Shown piece after piece: positions 39,080-48,598 of a DNA stretch of 54,341 bases. The first letter of the stretch is position 1. Every line of letters starts with the position of its first letter. The position numbers were made by a program, and so were the translations under genes. The stretch is from CAIZLB01 sp039795875 (GTDB lineage: Bacteria > Patescibacteriota > Minisyncoccia > Phycocordibacterales > CAIZLB01): contig JBDKKY010000002.1 in the NCBI GenBank assembly GCA_039795875.1, positions 1-54,341 on the forward strand, written 5' to 3'. The notes beneath the pieces are model-generated. The model searched no databases. It saw only the letters and a program-made list of their open reading frames with translations, and was not told where the DNA came from.

Positions 39080-40159
39080 ATGTTCCGCAAACTGTTCAAA
39101 AGACTATCTGCATCATCTAAGAAATCTGGACCTGGCTCTGGTATTGGTATTGATCTAGGTACAACCAATACATTGGTATACATAGACGGCAAAGGAGTGA
39201 TTCTTGACGAGCCTTCTGTCGTTGCATTGAACCAAAAAACACATCAAGTAGTAGCTGTGGGTAATCAAGCCAAGATTATGCTTGGAAAAACTCCTGGTCA
39301 CATTACAGCTATCCGACCGTTGGTGGAAGGCGTGATTTCGGACTTTGAAGTGACCGAAGAAATGCTTTCTTACATCTTAAGGCGGACTATGGAAGTGTTG
39401 AAGACTTCATCGATTCCGCGAGTGGTGATCGGAGTGCCATTTGGAGTTACAAACGTAGAACGACGAGCCGTGCGCGATGCTGCCAATAGTGCCGGCGCAA
39501 AAGAAGTATATATTATCGAAGAGCCAATGGCCGCAGCGATCGGTGTTGGATTACCGATCAAAGAGGCGAGAGGAAGTATGATTGTTGATATCGGAGGCGG
39601 TACGACTGATATTGCCGTCATTTCCCTAGGTGGAATTGTTCGTGGTAAAAATCTAAAAGTAGCAGGAGATCGATTTAACAATGACATCATTTCATACATA
39701 CGAAATGAGTTTAAATTATTGGTAGGTGAAAAAAGTGCAGAAGAAATTAAGATTCAACTCGCCAGCGTCATGCCGGAAGAGGAGCCTATAGAAGGACGAA
39801 TACGAGGACGAGATCTTGTTACCGGTCTACCAAAAGAGATTGTGCTGACTGATGCCGATATCAATGACGCCATACATATGTCGGCTGATTCATTGTTTGA
39901 GGCAGTCAAAGAAGTGCTCGAATCGACTCCCCCAGAGATTCTTTCAGACATCATGACAAATGGTATATACTTATCAGGCGGTGGAGCTTTGATCAAGCAT
40001 TTAGATGAAGCCTTAACTGAATTTCTAGGTATTACTGTAAAAGTCGCAGAGGATCCATTGACCGCCGTAGCGCGTGGGGCGGGTATTATTGCTTCTAACA
40101 CAGAGTATTATCAAGAGCTAATTGTAGAAAATGAAGATGAACTTCCTATCCGGCGTTAA
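39080..40159 (+). CDS. mreB: Rod-shape actin homologue MreB
   Basis: 359 residues. Actin-fold motifs: GIGIDLGTTNTLVYI (phosphate 1), IGVPFGVTNVERRAVRDAA, MIVDIGGGTTDIAVISLGG (phosphate 2), and GIYLSGGGALIKHL (adenosine). It polymerises under the membrane and directs lateral wall synthesis with MreC and PBP2, encoded next. The N-terminal extension MFRKLFKRLSASSKK is basic and amphipathic, fit for membrane contact. Confidence 0.97.
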   Translation: MFRKLFKRLSASSKKSGPGSGIGIDLGTTNTLVYIDGKGVILDEPSVVALNQKTHQVVAVGNQAKIMLGKTPGHITAIRPLVEGVISDFEVTEEMLSYILRRTMEVLKTSSIPRVVIGVPFGVTNVERRAVRDAANSAGAKEVYIIEEPMAAAIGVGLPIKEARGSMIVDIGGGTTDIAVISLGGIVRGKNLKVAGDRFNNDIISYIRNEFKLLVGEKSAEEIKIQLASVMPEEEPIEGRIRGRDLVTGLPKEIVLTDADINDAIHMSADSLFEAVKEVLESTPPEILSDIMTNGIYLSGGGALIKHLDEALTEFLGITVKVAEDPLTAVARGAGIIASNTEYYQELIVENEDELPIRR

Positions 40160-40997
40160 ACCGAAAAGTTTATTGGGGCGAAAGCTATCCAATCGATATA
40201 TGTCGAGTGATGCTTTTACATCGTCACGGAAAATGAACAATCGATTTCGAAGTCGATCTAGTTTTGGTGGAAAGAGAAGTTTGTTTGAAATAAAATACAG
40301 TGTGATGCGAGTTTGTATTGCGATCATACTACTCTGTATCTTGATTTATAGCGTGCCAACATTTCGATATGGCATTCATAGACTATTAGTCAAACAATTT
40401 GTACCAACAACTTCTCTGCAAGTGCTTTCTGAAGAATTGGGCGCAGAAGAGTTCTATGTGGCCCCAAAGTATTTATCGACAGACAGATTTATTGGCAAAC
40501 CCCCGTCTTCGCTTTCTCTGGTAGAGGGAGACATTGTGGCTGATTCATACACTGGTTCTCCTGTCGGAGTATTGGAAAGTGTTAGCTCTAGTGTTGTGCT
40601 CCGACTGTTTTCTGATCCTGGATTTAAGAGTAATTTTTACATACACGAAGCTATGGTAGCGGAGCTGCCACCATTAGAGCCGGTTGATACTCTGAATACA
40701 AGCTCTACCACCGATAATGATACCGGTGGCACCACAACGACGGGTCGCAATACTTTAAAACCAGCGTTGTTTGAAGGGTCAGGATATGGAGAGATTATCA
40801 CGAAACTGCCACCACAAAGTAAAGATGTGAAAGTTGGAGACATTGTTTATACACAAACTGTGCACGGACCAAAAGCAATTGCTGAGATCAGCCGTGTATC
40901 TGAAGATACAAGCTCTGGTTCTACATTTACAATCGTAAGTGCTCAACTTCTTGTGTCGCCTCAAAGTATCTACAGAGTAAAAATGTTAACAGAATAA
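40131..40997 (+). CDS. mreC: Rod-shape protein MreC
   Basis: 288 residues from ATG 40131, overlapping the mreB end by 29 nt; ATGs at 40137 and 40200 are alternatives. Cytoplasmic basic N-terminus, one membrane helix (VCIAIILLCILIYSVPTF), then the MreC beta domains (EGDIVADSYTGSPVGVLESV ... KVGDIVYTQTVHGPKAIAEI). A Thr-rich loop (NTSSTTDNDTGGTTTTGRN) is inserted. The usual coiled coil after the helix is short. It links MreB to PBP2. Confidence 0.85.
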   Translation: MKMNFLSGVKPKSLLGRKLSNRYMSSDAFTSSRKMNNRFRSRSSFGGKRSLFEIKYSVMRVCIAIILLCILIYSVPTFRYGIHRLLVKQFVPTTSLQVLSEELGAEEFYVAPKYLSTDRFIGKPPSSLSLVEGDIVADSYTGSPVGVLESVSSSVVLRLFSDPGFKSNFYIHEAMVAELPPLEPVDTLNTSSTTDNDTGGTTTTGRNTLKPALFEGSGYGEIITKLPPQSKDVKVGDIVYTQTVHGPKAIAEISRVSEDTSSGSTFTIVSAQLLVSPQSIYRVKMLTE

Positions 40998-40999
40998 TA

Positions 41000-42796
41000 A
41001 TGGGAATTTTTGGCAAACGACGTAAAAAGAAATATACCGAGATCTTGCCGGAGCATGTGCTCTTGGATTCTGCTAACCTGCCTTCATTTGATAAAAGCCA
41101 GCTCGAGGGACGAGTAACAGGAGCCGTCGATTCCAGTGTTTTTAGATTTTTGTTTTTCGTAGTGATTCTCATTTGTATATTGTTTGGCTACTCTGCCTTC
41201 AACACGCAAGTTATCAGAGGGGCGGAATACGCTGATAAGGCCGAGCGCAACCGATTTGAATCTATCCCGATCTTTGCTGAGAGAGGTTCAATATATGATC
41301 GAAATGATATCGCTTTGGTTTGGAATGAAAGTGTGGCAACCAATACCGATAATTTTTCAAAGAGAATCTATGAGCCAGATATTGCCATGGGTAGCTTGCT
41401 GGGATATGTGAAATATCCGAAAAAAGATAAAAAAGGTTTTTATATTACAGAAGCTGCTGAAGCGGTTGGGGGTACTGAACAGTATTACAATGTACTATTG
41501 CAGGGGTCTGAAGGTTCTTTGTACATCGAGACTGACGCCGTTGGAAATATTATTTCCAAAACAACAGCTGACTTGCCACGCAAAGGTCAAGATGTGCATC
41601 TCACTATCGATTCAGAATTACAAAAACTGGTCTATAAGGCAATCGAACACGCATCACGTGAGAGCGGATACGTCGGTGGTGCCGGTTTGATCGTGGATGT
41701 CACTGATGGGTCTATATTGTCCGCGGTGACGTATCCGGACTTTGATTCCAATGTTATGACTGAAGCGGTGGATCATGATCTTATTCAAAGATATTTAACC
41801 GATAAACAAAAAAGTTACTTTCTGAATAGGTATACTAGTGGATTATACGCACCGGGTTCTATTGTAAAACCGATCTTTGCCCTAGCCGCACTCAATGAAA
41901 GTATCATCACTCCCCGAGAGCGTATCCTGAGTACTGGAAAGTTGGTAGTGGCTAACCCATATCAACCTGATAAACCGACTATATTTAAAGACTGGAAAGC
42001 CCACGGATATACAGATGTTCGTGAGGCAATCGCGGTGTCATCTGATGTGTATTTCTATACAGTTGGAGGTGGAGTGCCGGGCAAAAAAGGTTTAGGTATT
42101 ACCAAGTTGGCAGAATATGCTGAACTCTTCGGATTTAATAACCTAAACAGTGATACCTTCTTTAGCTCCAAAGCCTCTGTGATCCCAACACCAGAATGGA
42201 AGAAAAAAATATTTAATGGAGAAGATTGGAGGCTAGGAGACACCTACCACTCAGCTATCGGTCAATATGGTTTTTCTATCACACCGATACAAGTTCTTAG
42301 TATGTTGACCATGCTCACTCAAGCCGGAGATGGAAAAAGTTCATATCCATTATTTCATATAGATAAGACCGACGAGGTGACATATGTCCCGTTTGTCGAT
42401 AAAATCAAAAAAATTCCTGCTGAATTTTATAATGAAATCGCGGAAGGTATGCGCATGACAGTGACCACCGGAACTGGCCAGGCTCTTAATTTCCCAGAAT
42501 TAAAAGTTGCTGGTAAAACCGGTACAGCACAAACTGGAGTCAGAAATGAATTTATCAACTCTTGGTTCGTAGGTTTTTGGCCATACACCAAGCCACGTTA
42601 CGCCGTCGTATTTTTACTTGAGAAGGGAAGTTCTACAAATACTCATGGAGCAACCGCCTATCTGCGAGAAGTATTTGATGGCTGTCGGGCGTATAGTTGT
42701 GATATTGTAAATAAAAAGGCGATACTGGATAAGTCTCCGTTGCCGGTGGATGAGACTGTGTTGCCCGAAGATACATTCCAACATGAACTTGAATGA
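41000..42796 (+). CDS. mrdA: Penicillin-binding protein 2 (class B transpeptidase)
   Basis: 598 residues. One N-terminal helix (FLFFVVILICILFGYSAF), the dimerisation/pedestal domain (ADKAERNRFESIPIFAERGSI), and the transpeptidase with SIVK (APGSIVKPIF), SSDVYFY (SxD) and AGKTGTAQ (KTG). It crosslinks peptidoglycan during elongation. It follows mreC by 2 nt and overlaps uvrC at its end. Confidence 0.95.
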   Translation: MGIFGKRRKKKYTEILPEHVLLDSANLPSFDKSQLEGRVTGAVDSSVFRFLFFVVILICILFGYSAFNTQVIRGAEYADKAERNRFESIPIFAERGSIYDRNDIALVWNESVATNTDNFSKRIYEPDIAMGSLLGYVKYPKKDKKGFYITEAAEAVGGTEQYYNVLLQGSEGSLYIETDAVGNIISKTTADLPRKGQDVHLTIDSELQKLVYKAIEHASRESGYVGGAGLIVDVTDGSILSAVTYPDFDSNVMTEAVDHDLIQRYLTDKQKSYFLNRYTSGLYAPGSIVKPIFALAALNESIITPRERILSTGKLVVANPYQPDKPTIFKDWKAHGYTDVREAIAVSSDVYFYTVGGGVPGKKGLGITKLAEYAELFGFNNLNSDTFFSSKASVIPTPEWKKKIFNGEDWRLGDTYHSAIGQYGFSITPIQVLSMLTMLTQAGDGKSSYPLFHIDKTDEVTYVPFVDKIKKIPAEFYNEIAEGMRMTVTTGTGQALNFPELKVAGKTGTAQTGVRNEFINSWFVGFWPYTKPRYAVVFLLEKGSSTNTHGATAYLREVFDGCRAYSCDIVNKKAILDKSPLPVDETVLPEDTFQHELE

Positions 42797-44051
42797 TTTT
42801 AAAAAACTACATATTTCTGAGGAACCGGGTGTTTATTTTTTCAAACAAGGTAAACAGATTTTGTATATTGGTAAAGCCACTAGTTTACGAGATCGGGTGC
42901 GCAGCTACTTTTCTCCTGATCTGATCAAGACTCGGGGTATGTTACTCGTGGATATGTTGACCAAGGCGACCGAGATTACATTTGAAGCGACCGGGTCTGT
43001 GCTCGAAGCTTTATTGCTCGAGACCGAGTTGATCAAGAAATATCAGCCATATTATAACACCAAAGAAAAAGACAATAAGAGTTATGTGTATGTTGCTATC
43101 ACCAATGAGACATTTCCTGCCGTTATAACCATCCGCGGACGAGATCTGGAACAGCATATCGCTCAGGATGCTAAGGCTTATCAACATACCTTTGGCCCAT
43201 TCACTTCTGGCGTGCAATTGAAAGAAGCTCTAAAGATTATTCGGAAGATTTTTCCTTATCGGGACGACAAATGTAAACCGATGTCAGGCAAAGCTTGTTT
43301 CAGTGCTGGCATCGGATTATGCCCTGGGGTTTGTGTTGGCCGCGTGAGCGTCAAAGAATACAAAAAGCAGATTGCTAAGATCGCTTTGTTTTTGTCGGGA
43401 AAAGTAAAAAAATTGATTGTTGAATTAGAAAAAGAGATGAGAGTCTATGTTAAAAAGCAAGAATTTGAGAAGGCTGAACTGGTAAAAAGAAAACTATATG
43501 CCCTGACTCATATTCAGGATATCGCGCTTATGAAACGAGAGCGCATATTCGGTGCCACTTCCGCACAAGCGTTACGTATCGAGGCTTATGATGTGGCTCA
43601 TATGATGGGTAAGAGCATGGTTGGTGTTATGGTCGTCATGGAAAATGGGGAATTGCAGAAAGATCAGTATCGAAAATTTATTATCAAAACCGTACAAGGG
43701 TCCAATGATCCAGCTGCACTGAAAGAGATGCTGGAACGACGTATTGTACACACTGAATGGCCGATGCCGCGAGTGATTGTTGTCGATGGAAATGAAGTGC
43801 AGCAAAATGTCGCCAAAGAAGTTGTAACTCGTATGTATGGCAAAAATGCGCCAAACACGCCAGTGATCGTCTCGGTAGTCAAAGATGATAAACATAAAGC
43901 TCGCGCTGTGCTAAGTGCCGATCCGCAAGCGACACAAGCTTTCGGTGAACAAGGTGTTACTAAAGAAGATATATATGCGATCAACGCCGAAGCTCATCGT
44001 TTCGCTATAGAATATTTTAGAAAAAAGCAGAGAAAAGATGTATACTTATAG
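42783..44051 (+). CDS. uvrC: Excinuclease UvrC, C-terminally shortened
   Basis: 422 residues from ATG 42783, which lies within the mrdA end; an in-frame start at 42750 would overlap more. GIY-YIG nuclease domain (EEPGVYFFKQGKQILYIGKA), Cys-bearing GIGLCPGVCVGRV, the UvrB-binding UVR motif (ELEKEMRVYVKKQEFEKAEL), and the RNase H-like 5' incision domain (RIEAYDVAHMMGKSMVGVMV ... RVIVVDGN). The tandem helix-hairpin-helix tail of the usual 600-residue protein is missing, as often in this group. It makes the two cuts in nucleotide excision repair. Confidence 0.93.
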   Translation: MNLNDFKKLHISEEPGVYFFKQGKQILYIGKATSLRDRVRSYFSPDLIKTRGMLLVDMLTKATEITFEATGSVLEALLLETELIKKYQPYYNTKEKDNKSYVYVAITNETFPAVITIRGRDLEQHIAQDAKAYQHTFGPFTSGVQLKEALKIIRKIFPYRDDKCKPMSGKACFSAGIGLCPGVCVGRVSVKEYKKQIAKIALFLSGKVKKLIVELEKEMRVYVKKQEFEKAELVKRKLYALTHIQDIALMKRERIFGATSAQALRIEAYDVAHMMGKSMVGVMVVMENGELQKDQYRKFIIKTVQGSNDPAALKEMLERRIVHTEWPMPRVIVVDGNEVQQNVAKEVVTRMYGKNAPNTPVIVSVVKDDKHKARAVLSADPQATQAFGEQGVTKEDIYAINAEAHRFAIEYFRKKQRKDVYL

Positions 44052-44053
44052 TA

Positions 44054-45022
44054 ATGAGTGTCCGCATTTTATATCTTAAAAAAGCTTATATCGAGGATGA
44101 ATATGTTCGCCAAGCATTGCATGATGATATGGCCGCTTTTAAAAATACAACGGAGGCTATTTTCCCTGATGTAATTTCTGAGGTGTGTGCCATCACCGAG
44201 GAAGGCGAGTGGCTTATGCATGGTAAGCGGGTTGACCCAGCTATTTTTCTGATTGACTATGAATACGTGGTCGTGTTTATTCATATAGGTGATCGCATCT
44301 ATGATATAGCGTCAGCTGCTTTGTCTGCCTATTCCAAAAATAACTTCTTTATTTATAGTGTATCAGACACACTTTTCCATAACGCCGAACGTTTACACAA
44401 TCTGATTAAAACTCTAGACGTAAAATTCCCCCATCAAAAACATATCAACATGAAGGATTACAACGAACGTGTAATTAGTACTGAAGACATCGTGCGAGCC
44501 CATGTCCGAGATTTATTTTTGCCTATTCATATAGTTGATACTGATCATCGAAAACAGATTCCAACCATGCACACAAAACATTTGGCCTATACTCCAAATG
44601 AATTTGCTGAGATCTTGCACGCCAAACGCCACCAGTCCAACGCACTGACACTCCGTGAGCACATTGTGGCGCCAACAGTGTATGTTTTGGCCATACCTGG
44701 ATTGCGACATAAAAAAATCTATACAACCATACCTTTGATATATAAAGAAATAGAAGGGGCTGGATTTTGGGATACAACACAGTTAAGCACCAAAGAACGG
44801 GAGGCTGTTATCGGAGTCGTAGAGCAAGTATCGTCTCTGGCTTTCAATAAACAATTGGTAGTCTATGCCCTGTCCGTTCACCCGAAGCGAGGTGTTTTTA
44901 TTCAGTCGACCGCACCATTATTTGACTACATGATTCATCACCCCGGCTTCTTTTTTGGTGCCGCGACAGAGAGCGGAATTTTGCCGACAGAATTGTTTGT
45001 GTTGTTGCGTGATTATGCATAG
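44054..45022 (+). CDS. Unknown protein with distant D-Ala-D-Ala ligase/ATP-grasp resemblance
   Basis: 322 residues, 2 nt after uvrC. No clear family. The order of features recalls D-Ala-D-Ala ligases: an N-terminal strand ending in a hydrophobic-His segment (VVVFIHIGDRIYD), a central LFLPIHIVDTD, LREHIVAPTVYVLAIPG like the effector-binding vEefi.GrE strand, and a C-terminus GFFFGAATESGILPTELFVL like the a.a.Gi...el end. The metal-binding E-x-N motif is not conserved (IQSTAPLF in its place), so if related it is a pseudoenzyme. The position behind mreBC-mrdA would suit a wall-related role. Confidence 0.5.
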   Translation: MSVRILYLKKAYIEDEYVRQALHDDMAAFKNTTEAIFPDVISEVCAITEEGEWLMHGKRVDPAIFLIDYEYVVVFIHIGDRIYDIASAALSAYSKNNFFIYSVSDTLFHNAERLHNLIKTLDVKFPHQKHINMKDYNERVISTEDIVRAHVRDLFLPIHIVDTDHRKQIPTMHTKHLAYTPNEFAEILHAKRHQSNALTLREHIVAPTVYVLAIPGLRHKKIYTTIPLIYKEIEGAGFWDTTQLSTKEREAVIGVVEQVSSLAFNKQLVVYALSVHPKRGVFIQSTAPLFDYMIHHPGFFFGAATESGILPTELFVLLRDYA

Positions 45023-45042
45023 TATTTTCAAGATAATTGAGT

Positions 45043-45048
45043 TACAAT
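45043..45048 (+). promoter_or_regulatory. -10 box of ctpA (leaderless)
   Basis: TACAAT, 7 nt before ATG 45056. Confidence 0.5.
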
Positions 45049-45055
45049 CCATAGC

Positions 45056-46333
45056 ATGGAAATGACATCTCAACCTGTGCCAATTAAGAAATCAAAGTGG
45101 AAAATAATAACCGGACGAGCCTTTATAGGGGCCTGTCTTTTGGTTATTGGGTTTTTTGTGGGCAGTATGCAAACAGTGATTGCCTCTAAACTAGACAATA
45201 AAGTAAATATCACAACCTTTTGGCGAGTATGGAATATTCTTGATAAGGAATTTGTAAATACAACCCATCGTAATCCTGGAACTCCGGACGATGATCGAAA
45301 CGCCACTGGTTCAGAGATGACACTTGATGCAAATCTGAGTAAAGAAGATCGACGACTATACGGAGCTATCAAAGGCATGGTTGAGGCGGAAGGTGACCCC
45401 TATACAACATTTTTTTCTCCACAAGAAGCCAAAGGGTTTGAAACAGAGATCAAAGGTAGCTTTGACGGTGTCGGCATGGAAGTCGGAAAGAAAGATGGTG
45501 TGATCACCGTGATCGCGCCGTTACCAGATAGTCCGGCCGCTAAGGCTGGTATTAAAGCTGGTGACAAGGTGCTAAGTATCAATGGTAAAAGTACGACGGA
45601 TATGAGTATTGACGCAGCGGTAAATATGATACGTGGTGTAAAAGGTACAACAGTAAAATTGTCCTTATATCGAGATGGTCTGGATAAGCCATTAGAATTA
45701 ACATTGACTCGTGACACTATCAAGCTTCCAACCCTAGAAAAAAAGTATGACGCACAGACGGGTATATATACTATCAAGTTATACGCATTCTCAGAGCAAG
45801 TGTCTGGATTGTTTAAAGATGCTATTACCGATTTCCACAAAACAGGTTCAAAGAAACTGATTCTTGATTTGCGAGGCAATCCAGGAGGATACCTTGACGC
45901 GGCTGTTGACATTGCTAGTTGGTTTATTCCTGCCGGTAAAGTGATAGTGAGTCAGGATTATGGTGCGAAGAAACCTCAAGATTATCTTCGAAGTGTTGGA
46001 TATGACTTGATCAAAGATGATGTGAAGATAGTTGTGCTTGTCGACAGCGGTTCCGCTTCTGCATCTGAGATCGTGGCTGGAGCTTTGCAAGATCATGGAC
46101 GAGCCAAGCTAGTCGGACAACAAACATTTGGTAAAGGGTCTGTGCAGGAGTATTTGAAAATTACAGAGAACACCGGTTTGAAGGTAACTATTGCACGTTG
46201 GTTGACTCCAAAAGGTAATTCTATCTCTGTTGGAGGTCTAACTCCTGACGTAGAAGTGAAGTACACGGAGGACGATGTAAAAAACAAGATAGACCCCCAA
46301 TATAAGAAAGCGGTTGAATTATTGGCCAAATAA
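45056..46333 (+). CDS. ctpA: Carboxy-terminal processing protease (S41, PDZ)
   Basis: 425 residues. N-terminal helix (AFIGACLLVIGFFVGSMQTV), a helical segment, PDZ domain (GVGMEVGKKDGVITVIAPLP ... KAGDKVLSING), and S41 protease with LILDLRGNPGGYLDAAV, the catalytic Ser in DSGSASASEIVAGAL and Lys in QQTFGKGSVQEY. It degrades or trims exported proteins outside the membrane. In the wall cluster it may process cell-envelope proteins. Confidence 0.94.
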   Translation: MEMTSQPVPIKKSKWKIITGRAFIGACLLVIGFFVGSMQTVIASKLDNKVNITTFWRVWNILDKEFVNTTHRNPGTPDDDRNATGSEMTLDANLSKEDRRLYGAIKGMVEAEGDPYTTFFSPQEAKGFETEIKGSFDGVGMEVGKKDGVITVIAPLPDSPAAKAGIKAGDKVLSINGKSTTDMSIDAAVNMIRGVKGTTVKLSLYRDGLDKPLELTLTRDTIKLPTLEKKYDAQTGIYTIKLYAFSEQVSGLFKDAITDFHKTGSKKLILDLRGNPGGYLDAAVDIASWFIPAGKVIVSQDYGAKKPQDYLRSVGYDLIKDDVKIVVLVDSGSASASEIVAGALQDHGRAKLVGQQTFGKGSVQEYLKITENTGLKVTIARWLTPKGNSISVGGLTPDVEVKYTEDDVKNKIDPQYKKAVELLAK

Positions 46334-46335
46334 TG

Positions 46336-46341
46336 TATTAT
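46336..46341 (+). promoter_or_regulatory. -10 box of rplI
   Basis: TATTAT, 8 nt before ATG 46350. Confidence 0.55.
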
Positions 46342-46349
46342 AGGTACTT

Positions 46350-46793
46350 ATGAAAATCGTTTTACTTAAAGACCTACACAAAGTAGGCCGGAAATATGAT
46401 GTTGTTGATGTTGCTGATGGATTTGCCCTCAACAGCCTTATTCCGTCTAAATCTGCTGAAGCTGCTACTGCCTCAACTATCGCCCGATACAACAAACTAC
46501 GAGAAGTAGAGGTAGCTGCCCGAGCCGCCATTGAAGAAGAGGTGTTTTCTAAGTTAGATGTTATCACCGGTAACACATATGAGATTACAGCCAAGGCCAA
46601 TGAACAAGGTCATTTATTTGCCGCCATTCATAAAGACGAGATTATTGCTGCGGTGAAAGCCCAAGCTGGTATTAACCTCGATCCATCGTATCTACACCTA
46701 GACGCCGCCTTAAAACAGGTAGGAACATTTGAGGTTCCACTTAAGGTTCGAGACCAGGAAAAGATGATCACTGTTGAGATCAAGGCGGCGTAA
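46350..46793 (+). CDS. rplI: Ribosomal protein bL9
   Basis: 147 residues. The N-terminal domain MKIVLLKDLHKVGRKYDVVD with VADGFALNSLIPSKSAE is the bL9 signature (GxxxxVxxGyxrNyLiP, here slightly altered); a long connecting helix and the C-terminal domain ending VEIKAA follow. Large-subunit protein near the L1 stalk. Confidence 0.94.
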   Translation: MKIVLLKDLHKVGRKYDVVDVADGFALNSLIPSKSAEAATASTIARYNKLREVEVAARAAIEEEVFSKLDVITGNTYEITAKANEQGHLFAAIHKDEIIAAVKAQAGINLDPSYLHLDAALKQVGTFEVPLKVRDQEKMITVEIKAA

Positions 46794-46857
46794 GTCTCAC
46801 TATAGATTTGCTGAAAAGGCCAGACTCTTAGGGTTTGGTTTTTTCATATTTAGACTG

Positions 46858-46863
46858 TACAAT
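46858..46863 (+). promoter_or_regulatory. -10 box of frr
   Basis: TACAAT. ATG 46865 is only 1 nt downstream and could not be on the transcript; ATG 46871, 7 nt downstream, fits leaderless initiation. Confidence 0.55.
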
Positions 46864-46870
46864 CATGGCT

Positions 46871-47422
46871 ATGGCATATAACTTCAATGAATTTAATACA
46901 AAAGCTAAGTCTACCGAGAGCTGGCTACAGGCCGAGTATCAAAATATTCGTACCGGCCGATCCAGCGCCTCTTTTCTTGACCAAGTTCGTGTAGAAGCGT
47001 ATGGAGAAATGAGTCCACTGACAAATGTGGCCTCAGTCGGTATTGAAGATGCAAAAACTCTACGAGTGTCACCGTGGGATACCAGTCTGATCCGTCCGAT
47101 CGAAAAAGCTATCGTGGCGGCTGACCTGGGTATATCTTGTGCAGTTGATGACAAAGGTATCCGTGTGATTTTCCCCGATCTAACAGGGGAGCGACGAGAA
47201 CAACTTATCAAAGTTGCTAAGACCAAGTTGGAAGATGCTAAGATTGCTCTCCGCCAAGAGCGAAACGCAGTTAACGACGACATGAATGAGAAAAAGAAAT
47301 CAGGCGAGATGAGCGAAGATGATGTTTCTCGAGCCAAAAAAGATTTTGATGGATTGATGACTAACGCCACAACCGCTCTCGATGCTCTATTTTCCAAAAA
47401 AGAAAAAGAGATTGCCGGATAG
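46871..47422 (+). CDS. frr: Ribosome recycling factor
   Basis: 183 residues from ATG 46871 (MAYNFNEFNTKAKSTESWLQ). The domain I three-helix bundle carries the RTGRSSASFLDQVRVEAYGE box, domain II the WDTSLIRPIEKAIVAADLGI part, and the helix returns with RREQLIKVAKTKLEDAKI and the KKEKEI end. It splits post-termination ribosomes with EF-G. The open frame starts at 46835, but the -10 box at 46858 and family alignment support 46871. Confidence 0.96.
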   Translation: MAYNFNEFNTKAKSTESWLQAEYQNIRTGRSSASFLDQVRVEAYGEMSPLTNVASVGIEDAKTLRVSPWDTSLIRPIEKAIVAADLGISCAVDDKGIRVIFPDLTGERREQLIKVAKTKLEDAKIALRQERNAVNDDMNEKKKSGEMSEDDVSRAKKDFDGLMTNATTALDALFSKKEKEIAG

Positions 47423-47425
47423 GTG

Positions 47426-47431
47426 TATACT
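47426..47431 (+). promoter_or_regulatory. -10 box of rseP
   Basis: TATACT, 9 nt before ATG 47441 and overlapping the intergenic space after frr. Confidence 0.5.
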
Positions 47432-47440
47432 TAAAATTAC

Positions 47441-48496
47441 ATGATAACAACTATTTTATTTTTATTCGTTCTTTCGGTCCTGGTATTCGTACACGAACTT
47501 GGACACTTTTTGGCTTCGAAACTATTTAAGATTCGGGTGGACGAATTTGCCATCGGTTTTCCGCCAAAGATTTTCTCATGGAAAAAAGGCGAGACTACAT
47601 ATGCTTTAAATGCATTGCCGCTTGGAGGATATGTAAAGATTCATGGTGAGAATCCGGAAGATGCAACTGATCCAACCGATAAGCGCAATTTTCAAAATGT
47701 ATCATGGTGGAAACAAGTGGTTGTACTTGCAGCGGGTGTGACATTTAACATCATCTTTGCTTGGTTGCTGCTGTCGCTCTCGCTCATGGTCGGAACGACT
47801 AAGGCTTCTCTTGAGGGTATTGATCCAGCCTATGTCTCTGGTCCGCAAAAAGTATTAATACAAGCAGTAACTCCAGATAGTCCGGCTGCGAAAGCCGATA
47901 TCCAACCAGGCGATGTTGTGCTTTCTGTAAATGGAAAAGAAGTGACAACAAGTGTTCAAGTACAAACGTTGGTAAAAGAGTCTAAGAAAAAAGTGTTGGT
48001 AGAAACCGAGAGAAAAGATGCTACATCATCTCACGAAGTTATTTTTGCAAATGAATCATTGATGGGCGTAACTTTGGCTGAAGTAGCAACGATCAAGATG
48101 CCTTTCTTCCCAGCTCTAAAACATGGTGCTGCCGGCACTTGGTATTTGACAAGCGAGTTGACAAACGGAGTCCTTGGATTCTTTGGAAAATTATTTGTTG
48201 GACATGCCTCATGGGAAGAGGTGTCTGGTCCAGTGGGTATTGCTAAGCATGTGGGAAGTGCCGGACGAGAAGGTTTTGCATCACTCATATTTATCAGTGT
48301 ATTGATCTCTATCTCACTTGCCATCATGAACATTTTGCCATTCCCGGCTCTTGATGGAGGACGAATCGTGATCTCTGTCATCGAAGGAATCATGCGTAAA
48401 CGTTTGAATCCGACTTTTGTGAATGTGTTGAATACGATTGGGTTTGGGTTGCTGCTGCTGCTCATGCTTGTTGTCACTATTAAAGACATATTCTAA
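47441..48496 (+). CDS. rseP: Intramembrane site-2 zinc protease (RseP/RasP, M50)
   Basis: 351 residues. Helix 1 holds FVHELGHFLA (HExxH zinc site), followed by GFPPKIFSW and LPLGGYVKIHGE; a helix AAGVTFNIIFAWLLLSLSL; one PDZ domain (VLIQAVTPDSPAAKADIQPG); and the third metal ligand in NILPFPALDGGRI (LDG). It cleaves membrane-spanning segments, for example anti-sigma factors or leftover signal peptides. Confidence 0.94.
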   Translation: MITTILFLFVLSVLVFVHELGHFLASKLFKIRVDEFAIGFPPKIFSWKKGETTYALNALPLGGYVKIHGENPEDATDPTDKRNFQNVSWWKQVVVLAAGVTFNIIFAWLLLSLSLMVGTTKASLEGIDPAYVSGPQKVLIQAVTPDSPAAKADIQPGDVVLSVNGKEVTTSVQVQTLVKESKKKVLVETERKDATSSHEVIFANESLMGVTLAEVATIKMPFFPALKHGAAGTWYLTSELTNGVLGFFGKLFVGHASWEEVSGPVGIAKHVGSAGREGFASLIFISVLISISLAIMNILPFPALDGGRIVISVIEGIMRKRLNPTFVNVLNTIGFGLLLLLMLVVTIKDIF

Positions 48497-48547
48497 ATAA
48501 AACATTCTTCATTCCGAAAAAGAACAGAACCCTCCACAAGGTTCGCA

Positions 48548-48567
48548 ATGAAGCCTTACGGCTTCAT
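48548..48567 (+). promoter_or_regulatory. Perfect hairpin upstream of the proS promoter
   Basis: ATGAAGCC-ttac-GGCTTCAT, 8-bp perfect stem with a 4-nt loop, between rseP and the proS -10 box. No U-run follows, so it may be a weak terminator for rseP or an operator. Confidence 0.45.
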
Positions 48568-48582
48568 ACCCGTCATCATCTG

Positions 48583-48591
48583 TGGTAATAT
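48583..48591 (+). promoter_or_regulatory. Extended -10 of proS (leaderless)
   Basis: TGG-TAATAT, 7 nt before ATG 48599. The frame is open from 48548, but that ATG lies upstream of the promoter. Confidence 0.7.
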
Positions 48592-48598
48592 GACCTGC

